A stretch of DNA of 64,000 nucleotides, from NCBI RefSeq assembly GCF_003352085.1, contig NZ_CP025804.1, positions 868,001-932,000 on the forward strand. The letters run 5' to 3'. Below, one piece after another: positions 39,940 through 49,107 of the stretch (position 1 is the stretch's first letter; each line of letters begins with the position of its first letter). This DNA comes from Sulfitobacter sp. SK012. Lineage in GTDB: Bacteria; Pseudomonadota; Alphaproteobacteria; Rhodobacterales; Rhodobacteraceae. Both the position numbers and the translations under genes were made by a program. A model generated the notes under the pieces. It was given only the letters and a program-made list of their open reading frames with translations, searched no databases and was not told where the DNA came from.

Positions 39940-40926
39940 CTACGCTTCCTCAGTCTGAGGTTGTTCGCTTTGCACGGCCGTCTCGTCACCTTCTTGGGAC
40001 AAGAAGCGCTCCGCCTCAAGCGCTGCCATACAGCCCATTCCGGCGCTGGTGACCGCTTGACGGTATTCATGATCAGTCAAATCGCCAGCCGCAAAAACGC
40101 CCGGTATCGAGGTTTCAGTGCTGTCCGGTTTGGTCACCACATAGCCGCCCATATGCGTTTCGAGCGTGTCCTTAACCAGCTCGTTCGCAGGAGCATGCCC
40201 GATGGCCACAAAAACACCTTTGGCCGCGATGTCGGTGATTTCACCAGTTTTGGTGTGCTTCACCTTAATACCTTCAACGCCTAGCGGGTTTTCGGTGCCG
40301 TAAACTTCATGCAGCTCGTGGAACCACAGAGGCTCAATCTTGGGGTTCTTCATCAACCGATCGATCAAGATCTTTTCGGCGCGCAACTCATCGCGGCGAT
40401 GCACCAGGGTCACCTTGGAGGCAAATTTGGTCAAAAACAGCGCTTCTTCCACAGCTGTATTGCCTCCGCCGATCACGACAATCTCTTGGTTGCGGTAGAA
40501 AAATCCATCACAGGTGGCACAAGCACTTACGCCGAAGCCTTTGAATTTCTCTTCGCTTTCCATCCCGAGCCATTTGGCCCGTGCACCAGTCGCCAAAATG
40601 ACAGCATCGGCTACGTAGGTTGTGCCGCTGTCGCCCTTGGCTTTGAAAGGGCGGCTGGACAGGTCCAGATCGATAATGATGTCTCCGATAATTTCGGTGC
40701 CCATCGCCTTGGCATGCGCCTCCATGCGAACCATCAGGTCGGGGCCTTGAACTTCGGTGTCGCCGGGCCAGTTTTCGACCTCGGTGGTAGTGGTCAACTG
40801 GCCACCGGGCTCAATACCTTGAACCAAAATAGGATCGAGCATCGCACGACTCCCGTAAACACCAGCGGTATAACCCGCCGGACCGGAGCCAATAATCAAA
40901 AGCTTTGTAGTACGCGTCTCGGCCAT
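39940..40926 (-). CDS. trxB: Thioredoxin-disulfide reductase
   Basis: A 328-residue FAD/NADPH flavoenzyme keeping thioredoxin reduced. FAD motif LIIGSGPAGYTAGVYG near residue 9, active-site ACATCDGFF near 142, NADPH motif VVIGGGNTAVEEAL near 159 and C-terminal FAAGDLTDHEYRQAVTSAG. The start at 40926 (MAETRTTKLLII) is the family start; the open frame reaching 41202 is hydrophilic and not conserved-looking. It is divergent from an Lrp-type gene, 222 bp apart. Confidence 0.97.
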   Translation of the reverse strand: MAETRTTKLLIIGSGPAGYTAGVYGSRAMLDPILVQGIEPGGQLTTTTEVENWPGDTEVQGPDLMVRMEAHAKAMGTEIIGDIIIDLDLSSRPFKAKGDSGTTYVADAVILATGARAKWLGMESEEKFKGFGVSACATCDGFFYRNQEIVVIGGGNTAVEEALFLTKFASKVTLVHRRDELRAEKILIDRLMKNPKIEPLWFHELHEVYGTENPLGVEGIKVKHTKTGEITDIAAKGVFVAIGHAPANELVKDTLETHMGGYVVTKPDSTETSIPGVFAAGDLTDHEYRQAVTSAGMGCMAALEAERFLSQEGDETAVQSEQPQTEEA

Positions 40927-41070
40927 GTTGGTCCCCTTCAAGGTGTTTTGCGGCAGCCAAGATGATATAGCGATCAGCCGGGTGGGCTTAAACCCCTCGT
41001 TGTCGCTGTATTGGAATTTGCATGAGTAACGACGCGGCACCTCGGTGAGTTTCTTTTCGCGCTCAGAAAG

Positions 41071-41137
41071 ATTGTTGCGCTCTTGTGAAACATTATTGCG
41101 CGTGCGAGTGGTGATGCTATAATAATTGCAAATTTGC
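41071..41137 (+). promoter_or_regulatory. Promoter and repeat sites of the lrp-like gene
   Basis: TTGCGC (41096-41101), 16 bp, TATAAT (41118-41123) is a good promoter for the Lrp-type gene. ATTGTTGCGC at 41071-41080 and ATTATTGCGC at 41092-41101 are near-identical repeats 21 bp (two turns) apart, and GCAAATTTGC at 41128-41137 is a perfect palindrome near the start of transcription. Helically phased sites suit Lrp autoregulation (inference). Confidence 0.55.
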
Positions 41138-41148
41138 TGGGGGCTTTT

Positions 41149-41649
41149 ATGGCAGGCACACGTCTCGATCCTATTGATCGGAAAATTCTGGCTGAGCTGC
41201 AATCAGACGGGCGCATGACGAATGTCGAGCTGGCCAAACGCGTTGGTATTTCTGCGCCACCTTGTCTGCGCCGGGTGCGCACGCTCGAAGAGCAAGGTAT
41301 GATCCGTGGCTATCATGCGGATGTGGACGCGCGCGAACTCGGGTTTGAGGTGCAGGTTTTTGCAATGGTGGGGCTCGCGAGCCAAGCTGAAACAGACCTA
41401 AGTGCCTTTGAGGATAAATGCCGCAGTTGGCCATTGGTGCGCGAGTGTCACATGTTGAACGGTGAGGTTGATTTCATCCTCAAATGTGTGGCCCCAGATC
41501 TGTCGAGCTTTCAGAGCTTTTTGACCAGCAAATTGCTAACCACGCCTAATGTAGCAAGCGTTAAGACGAGCCTTGTTATCCGAGGGGCCAAGGATGATCC
41601 CGGCGTTCCCTTTGACGTGCTTGAAGAACGGCTCAGCGTCAAAGCTTGA
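41149..41649 (+). CDS. Lrp/AsnC-family transcriptional regulator
   Basis: A 166-residue protein. An N-terminal AsnC helix-turn-helix is visible (LDPIDRKILAELQSDGR, then VELAKRVGISAPPCLRRV), then the RAM effector domain from about residue 70 (VFAMVGLA ... GEVDFILKCVAPD). Start at the ATG at 41149; a TTG five codons upstream is possible. Probably senses an amino acid and may control trxB or itself through the shared upstream region (inference). Convergent with the Hint gene, one base apart. Confidence 0.93.
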   Translation: MAGTRLDPIDRKILAELQSDGRMTNVELAKRVGISAPPCLRRVRTLEEQGMIRGYHADVDARELGFEVQVFAMVGLASQAETDLSAFEDKCRSWPLVRECHMLNGEVDFILKCVAPDLSSFQSFLTSKLLTTPNVASVKTSLVIRGAKDDPGVPFDVLEERLSVKA

Positions 41650-41650
41650 G

Positions 41651-42427
41651 CTAGCCAATCAATGTGTCCTCTTTTGGTGCACGTTGATGCGCAAGCGGGC
41701 CGAAGTCAGAGATATGGCCAATCTGCGGAAAGAGCGACAAAAACCGATCCCTTAGGGCGTGGCTGATATCGCGTGTGGTGTTGGCACCGGGATGAAACGT
41801 TTCCATCTCCAATCCACCGACCTTGATCACCGCATGACGCGACAAACAAATGTGGAAAAGCCGAACGGGCGTCGGTGGAGCCACCTCGATCACATTCACA
41901 CCATCTACAAATTGGCGGGCCGGGGTCAGCAATTGCTGACCGTCAGCTATTGCGCGCAAAGCGGGTGGTGTTTGGAGAATGCGGGCACCCGGACCCACAG
42001 TCAAAAACGCGCTGGGGCGGCTTTCACCAAAACTATCGGCCATGAACCGGATCAACGGGGTGCGCCTGCCAGTCTCTGCGGGCACAAAAGACGAGGACCC
42101 GATCCAAATAAGCTTGGCGGGTTCTTTGGTGGACGTCTCGATCATGTCGCCGGGTTGAAGGTCTTCGACAGCAACGGGACCCATGGTTGTCTGGATCAAA
42201 CTGCCGCGCGCGAAGGCGGAAAAGGCGGATTCGAACAAAGGAATAGCAGGGCCTCTGGATTGACCGATAAAGAGAGACCCGTCGCTACGCAGGGCCGTCA
42301 CCTCGAAACTCCGCTTCGATTGGGTCTGCAAAGCCGAGCCGCGCATATCGGCAGATCTGGGGGCGATTGCGTTCACTCCACTCTGGGTTTGGACATACGC
42401 GCGCGTGGTCGTGGCAGTTAATGTCAT
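41651..42427 (-). CDS. Hint-domain protein lacking the catalytic residues
   Basis: A 258-residue protein from the ATG at 42427. Residues about 65-235 match the Hint_2 (Hedgehog/intein) domain common in Roseobacter proteins: GPVAVEDLQPGDMI near residue 83, TVGPGARIL near 143 and a closing METFHPG. The position normally holding the nucleophile Cys in CF(T)xG(T)LI is Ala71 in AFARGSLI, and the block B His of SPQHRxL is Ala148 in GPGARIL. It therefore probably cannot self-process. No repeat adhesin or calcium-binding domain is attached, and no signal peptide is visible. Role unknown. Confidence 0.8.
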   Translation of the reverse strand: MTLTATTTRAYVQTQSGVNAIAPRSADMRGSALQTQSKRSFEVTALRSDGSLFIGQSRGPAIPLFESAFSAFARGSLIQTTMGPVAVEDLQPGDMIETSTKEPAKLIWIGSSSFVPAETGRRTPLIRFMADSFGESRPSAFLTVGPGARILQTPPALRAIADGQQLLTPARQFVDGVNVIEVAPPTPVRLFHICLSRHAVIKVGGLEMETFHPGANTTRDISHALRDRFLSLFPQIGHISDFGPLAHQRAPKEDTLIG

Positions 42428-42650
42428 GCGATCACCATATCGGTTGGTCACATCCGCGTCGGTCCCCACCAACAACGACGGAAATAACGAATACTTGTTA
42501 CTTCGTGTCTCTTAGGTGGACTAAATCGCCATCAAATCGCCCAATTGTCAAAGTTTGGAAGACATTGAAGCAAAAATGGGCATCAATCTGACGAAATTCT
42601 ATGGATTTGTTTCGGCCGACTTTCCGGCACTGCCACAATTGGCTGCAAAC

Positions 42651-42684
42651 AAGAAACCCCCCGCGCGAATCAACGCACGAGGGG
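42651..42684 (-). terminator. Terminator downstream of the 46-residue basic protein gene
   Basis: On the minus strand CCCCTCGTGCG and CGCGCGGGGGG pair over 11 bp with two G-U pairs around a six-base loop and are followed by TTTCTT. The G-U pairs exist only in the minus-strand RNA, so it fits the small gene 60 bp upstream. Confidence 0.75.
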
Positions 42685-42743
42685 CCTTTTAACGGCGTCC
42701 GGGGGATACAGACGTGCCGTATGGGAATAATTGGTGGGTCCGG

Positions 42744-42884
42744 TTAGGCCGACTTGCGAAGAGGTTCAGCGGTGCGCTTGGCGATAAACGCTGCGCGACG
42801 TGCACCACGTGCCCAAGGCATCACGGTATCATTCTTTGCCGCAGTTTCAGTGATCGACTTGGTAAAGCGTTTGTTGGTTTTCAT
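42744..42884 (-). CDS. Small basic protein, 46 residues, unknown function
   Basis: From the ATG at 42884 the frame encodes 46 residues: MKTNKRFTKSITETAAKNDT, then VMPWARGARRAAFIAKRTAE and PLRKSA. A second ATG two codons upstream is less likely because AGGAG would then touch it; with this start AGGAG is six bases away. It is followed 60 bp later by a minus-strand terminator. About 12 of 46 residues are Arg or Lys, concentrated in the second half, so it may bind nucleic acid (inference). I have the impression of similar small proteins in other Roseobacter genomes but cannot name a family. Confidence 0.75.
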   Translation of the reverse strand: MKTNKRFTKSITETAAKNDTVMPWARGARRAAFIAKRTAEPLRKSA

Positions 42885-43144
42885 GTTCATCTCCTGCCGT
42901 GTCTTGGGCACTGTTTTGTCCCTGATTGCCTTTAAACATGACGGTGCAATCGGGTTTCATTAGGGCGGGATCATGGAAAATAGAAAAAGTTGCCTAAGAG
43001 TTTTGGCGAATTATGCCTTCTGGCCGCATTCATCCGTTAACCCTAGTTTGTTGGGCTAAAATGGCGGGTTTATGGTGCCGGCAGCAACTCAGCCCACCTG
43101 AATATGGCAATTGCCGGTCATGTTTTGCCGCAATTGAGCCCGTG

Positions 43145-43900
43145 TCAAAGAGCGATGGCCGCGATCATGCGGCCATAGTCGGCTTCCTTGGCGTGGGTGG
43201 TACGGCGATAAGAATAAAACCGATCCGGATCAGAGAAAGTGCAATGGCGAGTCCATTCCGCCAGGCCCACCCCAGCATCTCGCAACCGGTCAAGGCCAAA
43301 CCCTGGTAGGTCAAACATTAAACGATCTCCGCTGCCTTGGGCGAAGAACCGTGAATATTCTGGGTCTTTCGCTATGAAACTGTCCATGAACTCCGGGCCG
43401 ACCTCATAGGCGGTTTGGCTGATGGCGGGACCGATAACGGCAACGACGCTTTCACGTTCTGCCCCTAGGCTGACCATAGCATCGACCGTGGCTTGCAGAA
43501 CGCCATCAAGTGCGCCGCGCCACCCAGCATGGGCGGCACCAATCACACCCGCTTCTGCGTCGGCAAATAACACAGGCTGGCAATCGGCCGTGAGCACCGA
43601 CAGGGCCAGCCCGGGCATGGCTGTAACCATTGCATCTGCGCGCGGTTTGTCAGCAAGTGGGCCCGTGACCGTAACGACGTCGGGGGAATGGATTTGATGA
43701 ACGCCGACGAGGTTTTCAGGTTCTACCGACATAGCACTGGCCACACGGTTGCGGTTGATGGTGACAATTTCGGACTGATCGGATGACCCGCTCCCACAGT
43801 TTAACCCGGAAAACACCCCCGATGAAGCGCCGCCCCGACGGGTAAAAAAACCATGGCGCAATGGGGCGAGGCTGTCTGCCGTCAAAATTTCTAGTGTCAT
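43145..43900 (-). CDS. pgeF: Peptidoglycan editing factor PgeF (laccase-domain protein)
   Basis: A 251-residue protein of the YfiH/PgeF family, which removes wrongly incorporated L-Ser from peptidoglycan precursors and was earlier called polyphenol oxidase. Visible: GFFTRRGGASSGVFSGLNCG near residue 18, VHQIHSPDVV near 67, TADCQPVLFAD near 104 and AAHAGWRGALDGVL near 122 (zinc Cys and His). It overlaps midA by four bases (ATGA), forming lgt-midA-pgeF. Confidence 0.95.
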   Translation of the reverse strand: MTLEILTADSLAPLRHGFFTRRGGASSGVFSGLNCGSGSSDQSEIVTINRNRVASAMSVEPENLVGVHQIHSPDVVTVTGPLADKPRADAMVTAMPGLALSVLTADCQPVLFADAEAGVIGAAHAGWRGALDGVLQATVDAMVSLGAERESVVAVIGPAISQTAYEVGPEFMDSFIAKDPEYSRFFAQGSGDRLMFDLPGFGLDRLRDAGVGLAEWTRHCTFSDPDRFYSYRRTTHAKEADYGRMIAAIAL

Positions 43901-44952
43901 GGTTCCAATCCCGGAGGTAGGGCTGTGCCTTGAGGAACAAGGCCAACTACTTTGAACAGGTTTCCCATTTCCGTCGGGTGCGTCAACCGTCGATGTGTGG
44001 CGATGTGAGTTTCCAGCGCGGGTCCGGTCAAATTGGCGGCGAGCATTTGGGCACGCGCCGTAATGCCGAGGCGCTCAAGAAACACACCTTGCGGCGTCAC
44101 ACGGCTATGGGTGCAGGGCGCGCAGGATTGGATAAGTGCTTCAAAATCAACATGTGCGGTCAGGTCGGATTTGCCCGGATCGGTCAGCGGATCGACGGTT
44201 CGGTGGTTTTGTGCCGCTTGGAGGGTGTCACCTAAGCTGCGCCAGTCACCATAGTCGATCACGAGCGCTGCGCCGCCATGGGTTGCGATGCGCGCGGCAA
44301 CGACGCTCAGCATTGGCGCGGCAGTGGGGCAGTCTTCGACCATATCACCGTGTTTGGTGTCCTCAAGCCGGTGCGCTAGCGCAGGCTGCACAGATGCGGG
44401 GCCAAGGCCGAAAGTCAGCGCGTTATCCCTGAGGCCGATTTGCCGTTCGCGCCAACGTGTGTCGTCTCGAACAAATTGGCGGATGGGCAGCGCGTCGAAA
44501 AATTCATTTGCGATCAGCAGCAAAGGGCGTTCAGGCAGTTCATCGATGTGGTCGATCCATCTGGCCTGCGGCAGTAAGGTCGATTGGGTCTCGCGCAAGG
44601 AAGGCGACGCCTCGAGCAAGACCATGTCAGCCGCGTCTAAAAAGCCGGGCACAGAGCGGGTCGCACGCAGAATGTCGGCCATCAGGGTGCCGCGCCCGGG
44701 TCCGAGCTCTGCGAGGGTGAAGGGGGTTGGTGATCCCTGATCAAGCCAGGTTTGGGCGAGTGCCAACCCGATCAATTCCCCAAACATTTGGCTGATCTCA
44801 GGCGCGGTGACAAAATCGCCGGCCTGCCCGAAAGGGTGCGCCGTGGTGTAATACCCAAGTGTCGGATGCATTAGGCAGGTGGACATATATTCTGCCACGC
44901 TGATCGGCCCCTGAGCCGTGATCTGGGCGGTGATCAGGTCCTGCAGGCTCAT
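43897..44952 (-). CDS. MidA/NDUFAF7-family SAM-dependent methyltransferase
   Basis: A 351-residue protein. [20 protein letters not shown] near residue 33 and [16 protein letters not shown] near 80 (SAM loop), then [12 protein letters not shown] near 147, match the family whose mitochondrial member methylates an arginine of complex I subunit NDUFS2. The bacterial target is unknown. The ATG at 44952 overlaps the lgt stop by four bases; the longer frame to 45051 lies inside lgt and is rejected. Confidence 0.93.
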   Translation of the reverse strand: MSLQDLITAQITAQGPISVAEYMSTCLMHPTLGYYTTAHPFGQAGDFVTAPEISQMFGELIGLALAQTWLDQGSPTPFTLAELGPGRGTLMADILRATRSVPGFLDAADMVLLEASPSLRETQSTLLPQARWIDHIDELPERPLLLIANEFFDALPIRQFVRDDTRWRERQIGLRDNALTFGLGPASVQPALAHRLEDTKHGDMVEDCPTAAPMLSVVAARIATHGGAALVIDYGDWRSLGDTLQAAQNHRTVDPLTDPGKSDLTAHVDFEALIQSCAPCTHSRVTPQGVFLERLGITARAQMLAANLTGPALETHIATHRRLTHPTEMGNLFKVVGLVPQGTALPPGLEP

Positions 44953-45833
44953 GTGGTGCTGCGGGCACGTCCGATGAGAATAGCGCCCACGGCGATCATC
45001 GGAATACACAAAATCTGTCCCATGGTCAGGCCGTATCCTGCCAATTGCCAAGCCAAGCCAAGAGGGTTTCCCTCCGTTACAAACTGGGCATCGGGCTGAC
45101 GGAAAAACTCCACGGCAAAGCGGGCGAGCCCGTATCCTGCTAGGAACGTGCCGGTGATCCGCCCCTCGTGTTTAAGCGCACCGCGCCGCCATGCCATCCA
45201 GATCAAAACGCCCCCAAGGACAAGCCCTTCCAAAAGGGCTTCGTAAAGTTGGGAGGGATGGCGGGCACAAATGCCGGCGATATCAGGGCAGTACTGCGCG
45301 GCCTGCGTTGGAAAGGCGACGCCCCACGGCAGGTCGGTTGGGCGGCCCCAAAGTTCTGCATTGATGAAATTTGCGATACGTCCCAGCAACAAACCAGGTG
45401 CAAGGCCAAGGCAAATCAGATCGCCAGTCGAGACACAGGGCAATTTGTTGCGCCACGTATAGATCAGTGCCGCACCGATGACCCCAAGCGCGCCACCGTG
45501 AAAGGACATCCCGCCTTCCCAGACCTGCAGAATTCGCGCAGGTTCAGAGAGATAGACGCCGGGCTGATAAAACAGCACATACCCCAGACGCCCGCCCAGA
45601 ATGACGCCGAGGATGATCCACGTCAGCATGTCTTCGATCTGCGCAGGGGTCATTGGTGGCGTATCATCGCGCCACAAGCGATACGTTTTTGCGGCCTGTA
45701 ATGCGACGCGCCATCCAATCAAGATGCCTACGATATAGGCCAAGGCGTACCAGCGAAGCGAAAAGCTGAAGCTGCCGAAAGCAATCGTAAAGATTTCGGG
45801 CGCGATATCGGGGAAGGGCAGCATTGCGATCAT
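44949..45833 (-). CDS. lgt: Prolipoprotein diacylglyceryl transferase
   Basis: A 294-residue inner-membrane enzyme that adds diacylglycerol to the lipobox Cys of prolipoproteins. Seven hydrophobic segments are visible. The Lgt signature is [20 protein letters not shown] near residue 150, with SFHGGALG near 109. An in-frame ATG three codons in is an alternative start. First gene of lgt-midA-pgeF; several lipoproteins in this window would be its substrates. Confidence 0.95.
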   Translation of the reverse strand: MIAMLPFPDIAPEIFTIAFGSFSFSLRWYALAYIVGILIGWRVALQAAKTYRLWRDDTPPMTPAQIEDMLTWIILGVILGGRLGYVLFYQPGVYLSEPARILQVWEGGMSFHGGALGVIGAALIYTWRNKLPCVSTGDLICLGLAPGLLLGRIANFINAELWGRPTDLPWGVAFPTQAAQYCPDIAGICARHPSQLYEALLEGLVLGGVLIWMAWRRGALKHEGRITGTFLAGYGLARFAVEFFRQPDAQFVTEGNPLGLAWQLAGYGLTMGQILCIPMIAVGAILIGRARSTT

Positions 45834-45929
45834 GCGCTGATTGAGCGCGCCCGCGCGGGGAAGTCAACCTTGCGGCAGGTCCGTTGAGACACCATATAGT
45901 GAATAAGCCAGACGGTAGGAGACCCGGAC

Positions 45930-46172
45930 ATGCAATCACGTAACAAGATTTTCGATGACATCAGCCAGATAATGACAAACGCAATGGGCGTCGCCCAAGG
46001 TGCGAAAGACGAGGCCGAAACAGCCATGAAGGGTCTGATGGACCGTTGGTTGGCGGACCGGGATTTTGTCACGCGCGAAGAATTCGATGCGGTGCGTGCG
46101 ATGGCGCAAAAAGCGCGCGAAGAGAATGAGGCGCTGAAAACGCGTCTGGATGCACTTGAAGGCAAGTCTTGA
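45930..46172 (+). CDS. ubiK: UbiK-family ubiquinone accessory factor (BMFP)
   Basis: An 80-residue protein with an amphipathic N-terminal helix and a C-terminal coiled coil (VTREEFDAVRAMAQKARE near residue 47, then LKTRLDALE). This is the YqiC/UbiK pattern, a membrane-associated factor that helps organise ubiquinone synthesis under aerobic conditions. Divergent from lgt and followed by a terminator. Confidence 0.9.
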   Translation: MQSRNKIFDDISQIMTNAMGVAQGAKDEAETAMKGLMDRWLADRDFVTREEFDAVRAMAQKAREENEALKTRLDALEGKS

Positions 46173-46233
46173 TCCAAGAGCGGTGCTGACGCGCCATTAC
46201 ATCGATTAATGTGTCGCCAAGTTGGGGCGACCT

Positions 46234-46260
46234 AGCCCCCGCATTTTGTGGGGGCTTTTT
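46234..46260 (+). terminator. Terminator of ubiK
   Basis: A 10-bp stem AGCCCCCGCA / TGTGGGGGCT (one G-U pair) with loop TTT and a T-run, 61 bp after the ubiK stop. Confidence 0.9.
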
Positions 46261-46480
46261 CACGTCTGCGGCTTTCACTTTACCCTATTTTGGGGAGAAC
46301 TTCCAATTCATCCACAAGATTTTGGGGTTATCCCCAAGATAAGGGGTTGTCAGAGAGTCGCTGGCCCGTCACCATATTTGGTATAGGACGTACCTAGTAT
46401 AGGCACCCTGTAGCGCGAATACCTAAGGATGGGGCGTGACACGGCCTCAGCCTGCGAGCAGATAAAAAAGAGGTGGCGAA
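46261..46480. promoter_or_regulatory. Upstream region of ybjN with palindrome and repeats
   Basis: The gene-free stretch 46173-46480 holds the ubiK terminator and then several short signals. TTGGGG-TTAT-CCCCAA (46322-46337) is a 6+6 palindrome flanked by CATCCACAAG and AAGGGGTTG. GTATAGG occurs at 46381 and 46397, separated by ACGTACCTA. A possible -10 is TATAGG at 46398. These may be operator and promoter of ybjN; the one DnaA-box-like CATCCACA is not enough to propose an origin. Confidence 0.35.
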
Positions 46481-46981
46481 ATGACCCTATCCGAGCAGTA
46501 TCTGGAAGACGACATTCACCCAATCGACATTGTGGAAACGCTGGCAGCCCACCATGACTGGGATTTTGACCGCATTTCTGACGAGCAGATAGCGATGGCC
46601 GTCCAAGGCCAGTGGCGGACGTATTCGCTGACCTTGGCTTGGTCCGCCTTTGACGAAACCCTACGCTTGATCTGCACGTTTGAGATGGAGCCGCCCGAAG
46701 AGAAACTTCCGCAGCTTTATGAGTTGCTCAATGATATTAATGATCAATGCTGGGCCGGTGCCTTTACCTATTGGCCTGAGCAAAAGCTGTCGGTTTTCCG
46801 CTACGGTCTTGTTTTGTCGGGTGGACATGTCGCCAGTCCTGATCAGATCGATACGATGATCAGTGCCGCGGTGCTGAGCGCAGAGCGGTACTATCCCGCG
46901 ATGCAGCTGTTGATCTGGGGCGACCGGACCCCGCGCCAAGCGTTGCAGGTGGCCATTGCCGAAGCTTACGGGCGCGCGTAA
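46481..46981 (+). CDS. YbjN-domain protein
   Basis: A 166-residue acidic protein. DEQIAMAVQGQWRTYSLTLA near residue 38, then CTFEMEPPEEKLPQLYELLN near 69, match the YbjN family (tetraspan-like beta/alpha fold, type III chaperone-like). Function unclear; E. coli YbjN affects motility and stress. It has GAGGTGG before the ATG and lies 32 bp before proC, an association I recall as common in this class. Confidence 0.88.
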   Translation: MTLSEQYLEDDIHPIDIVETLAAHHDWDFDRISDEQIAMAVQGQWRTYSLTLAWSAFDETLRLICTFEMEPPEEKLPQLYELLNDINDQCWAGAFTYWPEQKLSVFRYGLVLSGGHVASPDQIDTMISAAVLSAERYYPAMQLLIWGDRTPRQALQVAIAEAYGRA

Positions 46982-47013
46982 CAATCTCTCGAATAAATCG
47001 AGGGAATCTTACC

Positions 47014-47829
47014 ATGGAAAACACGCGGATTGCTGATCAAGGGCTTGTGCTTTTGGGCTGTGGCAAGATGGGATCTGCGATGTTGGCGGGGTGGTTGGAG
47101 CGTGGCCTGCCGCCGTCATCTGTTTGGGTCAACGATCCTTATCCTTCAGCCTGGTTACAAGACCAAGGACTGCATCTGAACGAGGCATTGCCCGCGGTTC
47201 CTGCCATCGTTTTGGTCGCAGTTAAACCGCAGATGATGGCGGATGCGCTGCCGACGTTGCAGGCGATGGGCAATGGCGACACGCTTTTTGTGAGCATCGC
47301 TGCCGGTACCACGATCACTTATTTCGAAGATATTCTCGGAACGAACACACCGATTGTTCGCGCGATGCCAAATACGCCCGCTGCCATCGGTCAGGGGATC
47401 ACAGCGATTGCAGGCAATGCCCATTCGGGCAGCCAAGGGATGGATGAAGCCGAAGCGCTTTTATCCGCTGTGGGGCAGGTGGTGCGGCTGGAGAACGAGG
47501 CGCAGATCGACGCAGTGACAGGCGTCAGCGGGTCGGGCCCGGCCTATGTGTTTCACATGATTGAAACCTTGGCGGCGGCTGGTGAAGCCGAAGGCTTGGA
47601 TCCGGCACTTTCGATGCAATTGGCAAAGGCAACTGTTGCGGGGGCGGGCGCGTTGGCATTTTCGGCCGCAGAAGAGCCCGCGCAATTACGGGTCAATGTC
47701 ACCAGCCCCAACGGCACAACGCAAGCCGCCCTTGAGGTGTTGATGAATGAGGCCGACGGTTTTCCAGCGTTGCTGCGGCGGGCGGTAAAGGCTGCCGCGG
47801 ATCGATCAAGGGAGTTAGCGGGTGGCTGA
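47014..47829 (+). CDS. proC: Pyrroline-5-carboxylate reductase
   Basis: A 271-residue NAD(P)H enzyme for the last step of proline synthesis. The Rossmann motif [15 protein letters not shown] is near residue 15, [18 protein letters not shown] near 115, and the signature [17 protein letters not shown] near 168. Second gene of ybjN-proC-csaA-dehydrogenase. It overlaps csaA by eight bases. Confidence 0.96.
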   Translation: MENTRIADQGLVLLGCGKMGSAMLAGWLERGLPPSSVWVNDPYPSAWLQDQGLHLNEALPAVPAIVLVAVKPQMMADALPTLQAMGNGDTLFVSIAAGTTITYFEDILGTNTPIVRAMPNTPAAIGQGITAIAGNAHSGSQGMDEAEALLSAVGQVVRLENEAQIDAVTGVSGSGPAYVFHMIETLAAAGEAEGLDPALSMQLAKATVAGAGALAFSAAEEPAQLRVNVTSPNGTTQAALEVLMNEADGFPALLRRAVKAAADRSRELAGG

Positions 47830-48160
47830 AATTGATTTTGACGATTTTCTCAAAGTCGACATACGGGTTGGCTGCGTGACGCGGGCTGAGGCATTCCCGG
47901 AAGCGCGCAAGCCTGCAATCAAGCTTTGGATTGATTTCGGGGGCGAGATTGGCGTGCGCAAGACATCTGCTCAATTGACGGTGCACTACACGCCGGCTGC
48001 GTTGGTGGGGCGACAGGTCATGGCGGTCGTGAACTTTCCCGCGCGCCAGATTGGGCCTTTCATGTCCGAGGTATTGGTCTTGGGCGTGCCTGATGAAACA
48101 GGTGCTGTAGTTCTGCTATCGCCTGATCAAGAAGTGCCAATCGGAGGGCGCATGCATTGA
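47822..48160 (+). CDS. csaA: CsaA-type tRNA-binding-domain protein
   Basis: A 112-residue OB-fold protein: [20 protein letters not shown] near residue 9 and [20 protein letters not shown] near 81 are the EMAP/Trbp111 pattern. CsaA is described as a chaperone-like tRNA-binding protein. GTG start at 47822 inside the end of proC; stop overlaps the next TTG start as TTGA. Confidence 0.93.
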   Translation: MAEIDFDDFLKVDIRVGCVTRAEAFPEARKPAIKLWIDFGGEIGVRKTSAQLTVHYTPAALVGRQVMAVVNFPARQIGPFMSEVLVLGVPDETGAVVLLSPDQEVPIGGRMH

Positions 48161-49107
48161 AAAAGATACTAGTTACCAGACCGTTGCCAGGTGAAATTCA
48201 TGCCGCACTCGAGGGGTTCGACGTCACGACCCGAGAGCTGACCGGGCCATTGAGCGGGGATGAGTTGCGTGCAGCATTGCAGAATTTCGATGGGGTATTG
48301 CCAACCCTTGGTGATCAATTTTCCGCCGAGGTTTTTGCGGAAGTGCCTAGTATACGCTGCAAGATTCTCGCCAATTTTGGTGTGGGTTATAACCATTTGG
48401 ATGTGACCGCAGCAAAGGCGCATGAGGTGGTTGTGACGAATACGCCGGGGGCTGTTACGGATGCCACGGCCGATATCGCGATGACGCTGATGTTGATGAG
48501 TGCCCGGCGCGCGGGTGAAGGTGAACGGCTGGTCCGTTCCGGCAAGTGGGAAGGCTGGCACCCGACCCAAATGCTTGGCCTCCACCTGAGCGGCAAAACC
48601 GTTGGGATTGTCGGGATGGGTCGCATCGGTCAAGCGATTGCGCGGCGCTGCCATTTTGGATTTGGTATGAAGGTGCGCTACACAGGGCGCGGTGCCAAAG
48701 AGCTTGATTTCGATGCGGTATATAACGGTGACCTCAAGGCGCTTGCTGGTGAAGTTGATGTGCTGGTCACGGCGGTCCCCGCGTCTCCTGAGACATGGCA
48801 CCTGATCGACAAATCTGTGCTTGATGCCATGCAGCCCCATGCACGTCTCATCAATATTGCGCGTGGTGATGTGGTCGATGAGGCTGCTTTGATCACAGCA
48901 TTGCAGAACCGCGAGATTGGTGGCGCGGGCCTTGATGTCTATGAGTTTGAGCCCACCGTGCCGCAAGCTTTGCGTGATCTGGATAACGTGGTGCTGTTGC
49001 CGCATTTAGGGACAGCAGCGCAGGAAATCCGTGTGAATATGATGATGATGGCAGTCGATAATTTGAAAGCGTTTTTTGCAGGAAAGCTGCCGCCTAACGC
49101 CGTTTAG
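48157..49107 (+). CDS. D-isomer-specific 2-hydroxyacid dehydrogenase (glyoxylate/hydroxypyruvate reductase type)
   Basis: A 316-residue NAD(P)-dependent dehydrogenase. NAD motif [16 protein letters not shown] near residue 149, catalytic Arg in [15 protein letters not shown] near 232, Glu in the following strand (VYEFEP) and His in [11 protein letters not shown] near 281. Probably reduces glyoxylate or hydroxypyruvate. The TTG at 48157 has CGGAGGG about nine bases upstream and overlaps the csaA stop. In this one-carbon-rich group it could work with GlyA in the serine cycle (inference). Confidence 0.9.
   Translation: MKKILVTRPLPGEIHAALEGFDVTTRELTGPLSGDELRAALQNFDGVLPTLGDQFSAEVFAEVPSIRCKILANFGVGYNHLDVTAAKAHEVVVTNTPGAVTDATADIAMTLMLMSARRAGEGERLVRSGKWEGWHPTQMLGLHLSGKTVGIVGMGRIGQAIARRCHFGFGMKVRYTGRGAKELDFDAVYNGDLKALAGEVDVLVTAVPASPETWHLIDKSVLDAMQPHARLINIARGDVVDEAALITALQNREIGGAGLDVYEFEPTVPQALRDLDNVVLLPHLGTAAQEIRVNMMMMAVDNLKAFFAGKLPPNAV

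Noticed and set aside
40927..41202. N-terminal extension of trxB up to 41202
   Set aside because: The added 92 residues are not like any thioredoxin reductase and run across the lrp promoter; the ATG at 40926 gives the family length.
46300..46340. Replication origin, because of a DnaA-box-like sequence and palindrome
   Set aside because: Only one imperfect box, no AT-rich unwinding region, and no dnaA, hemE or parAB nearby.
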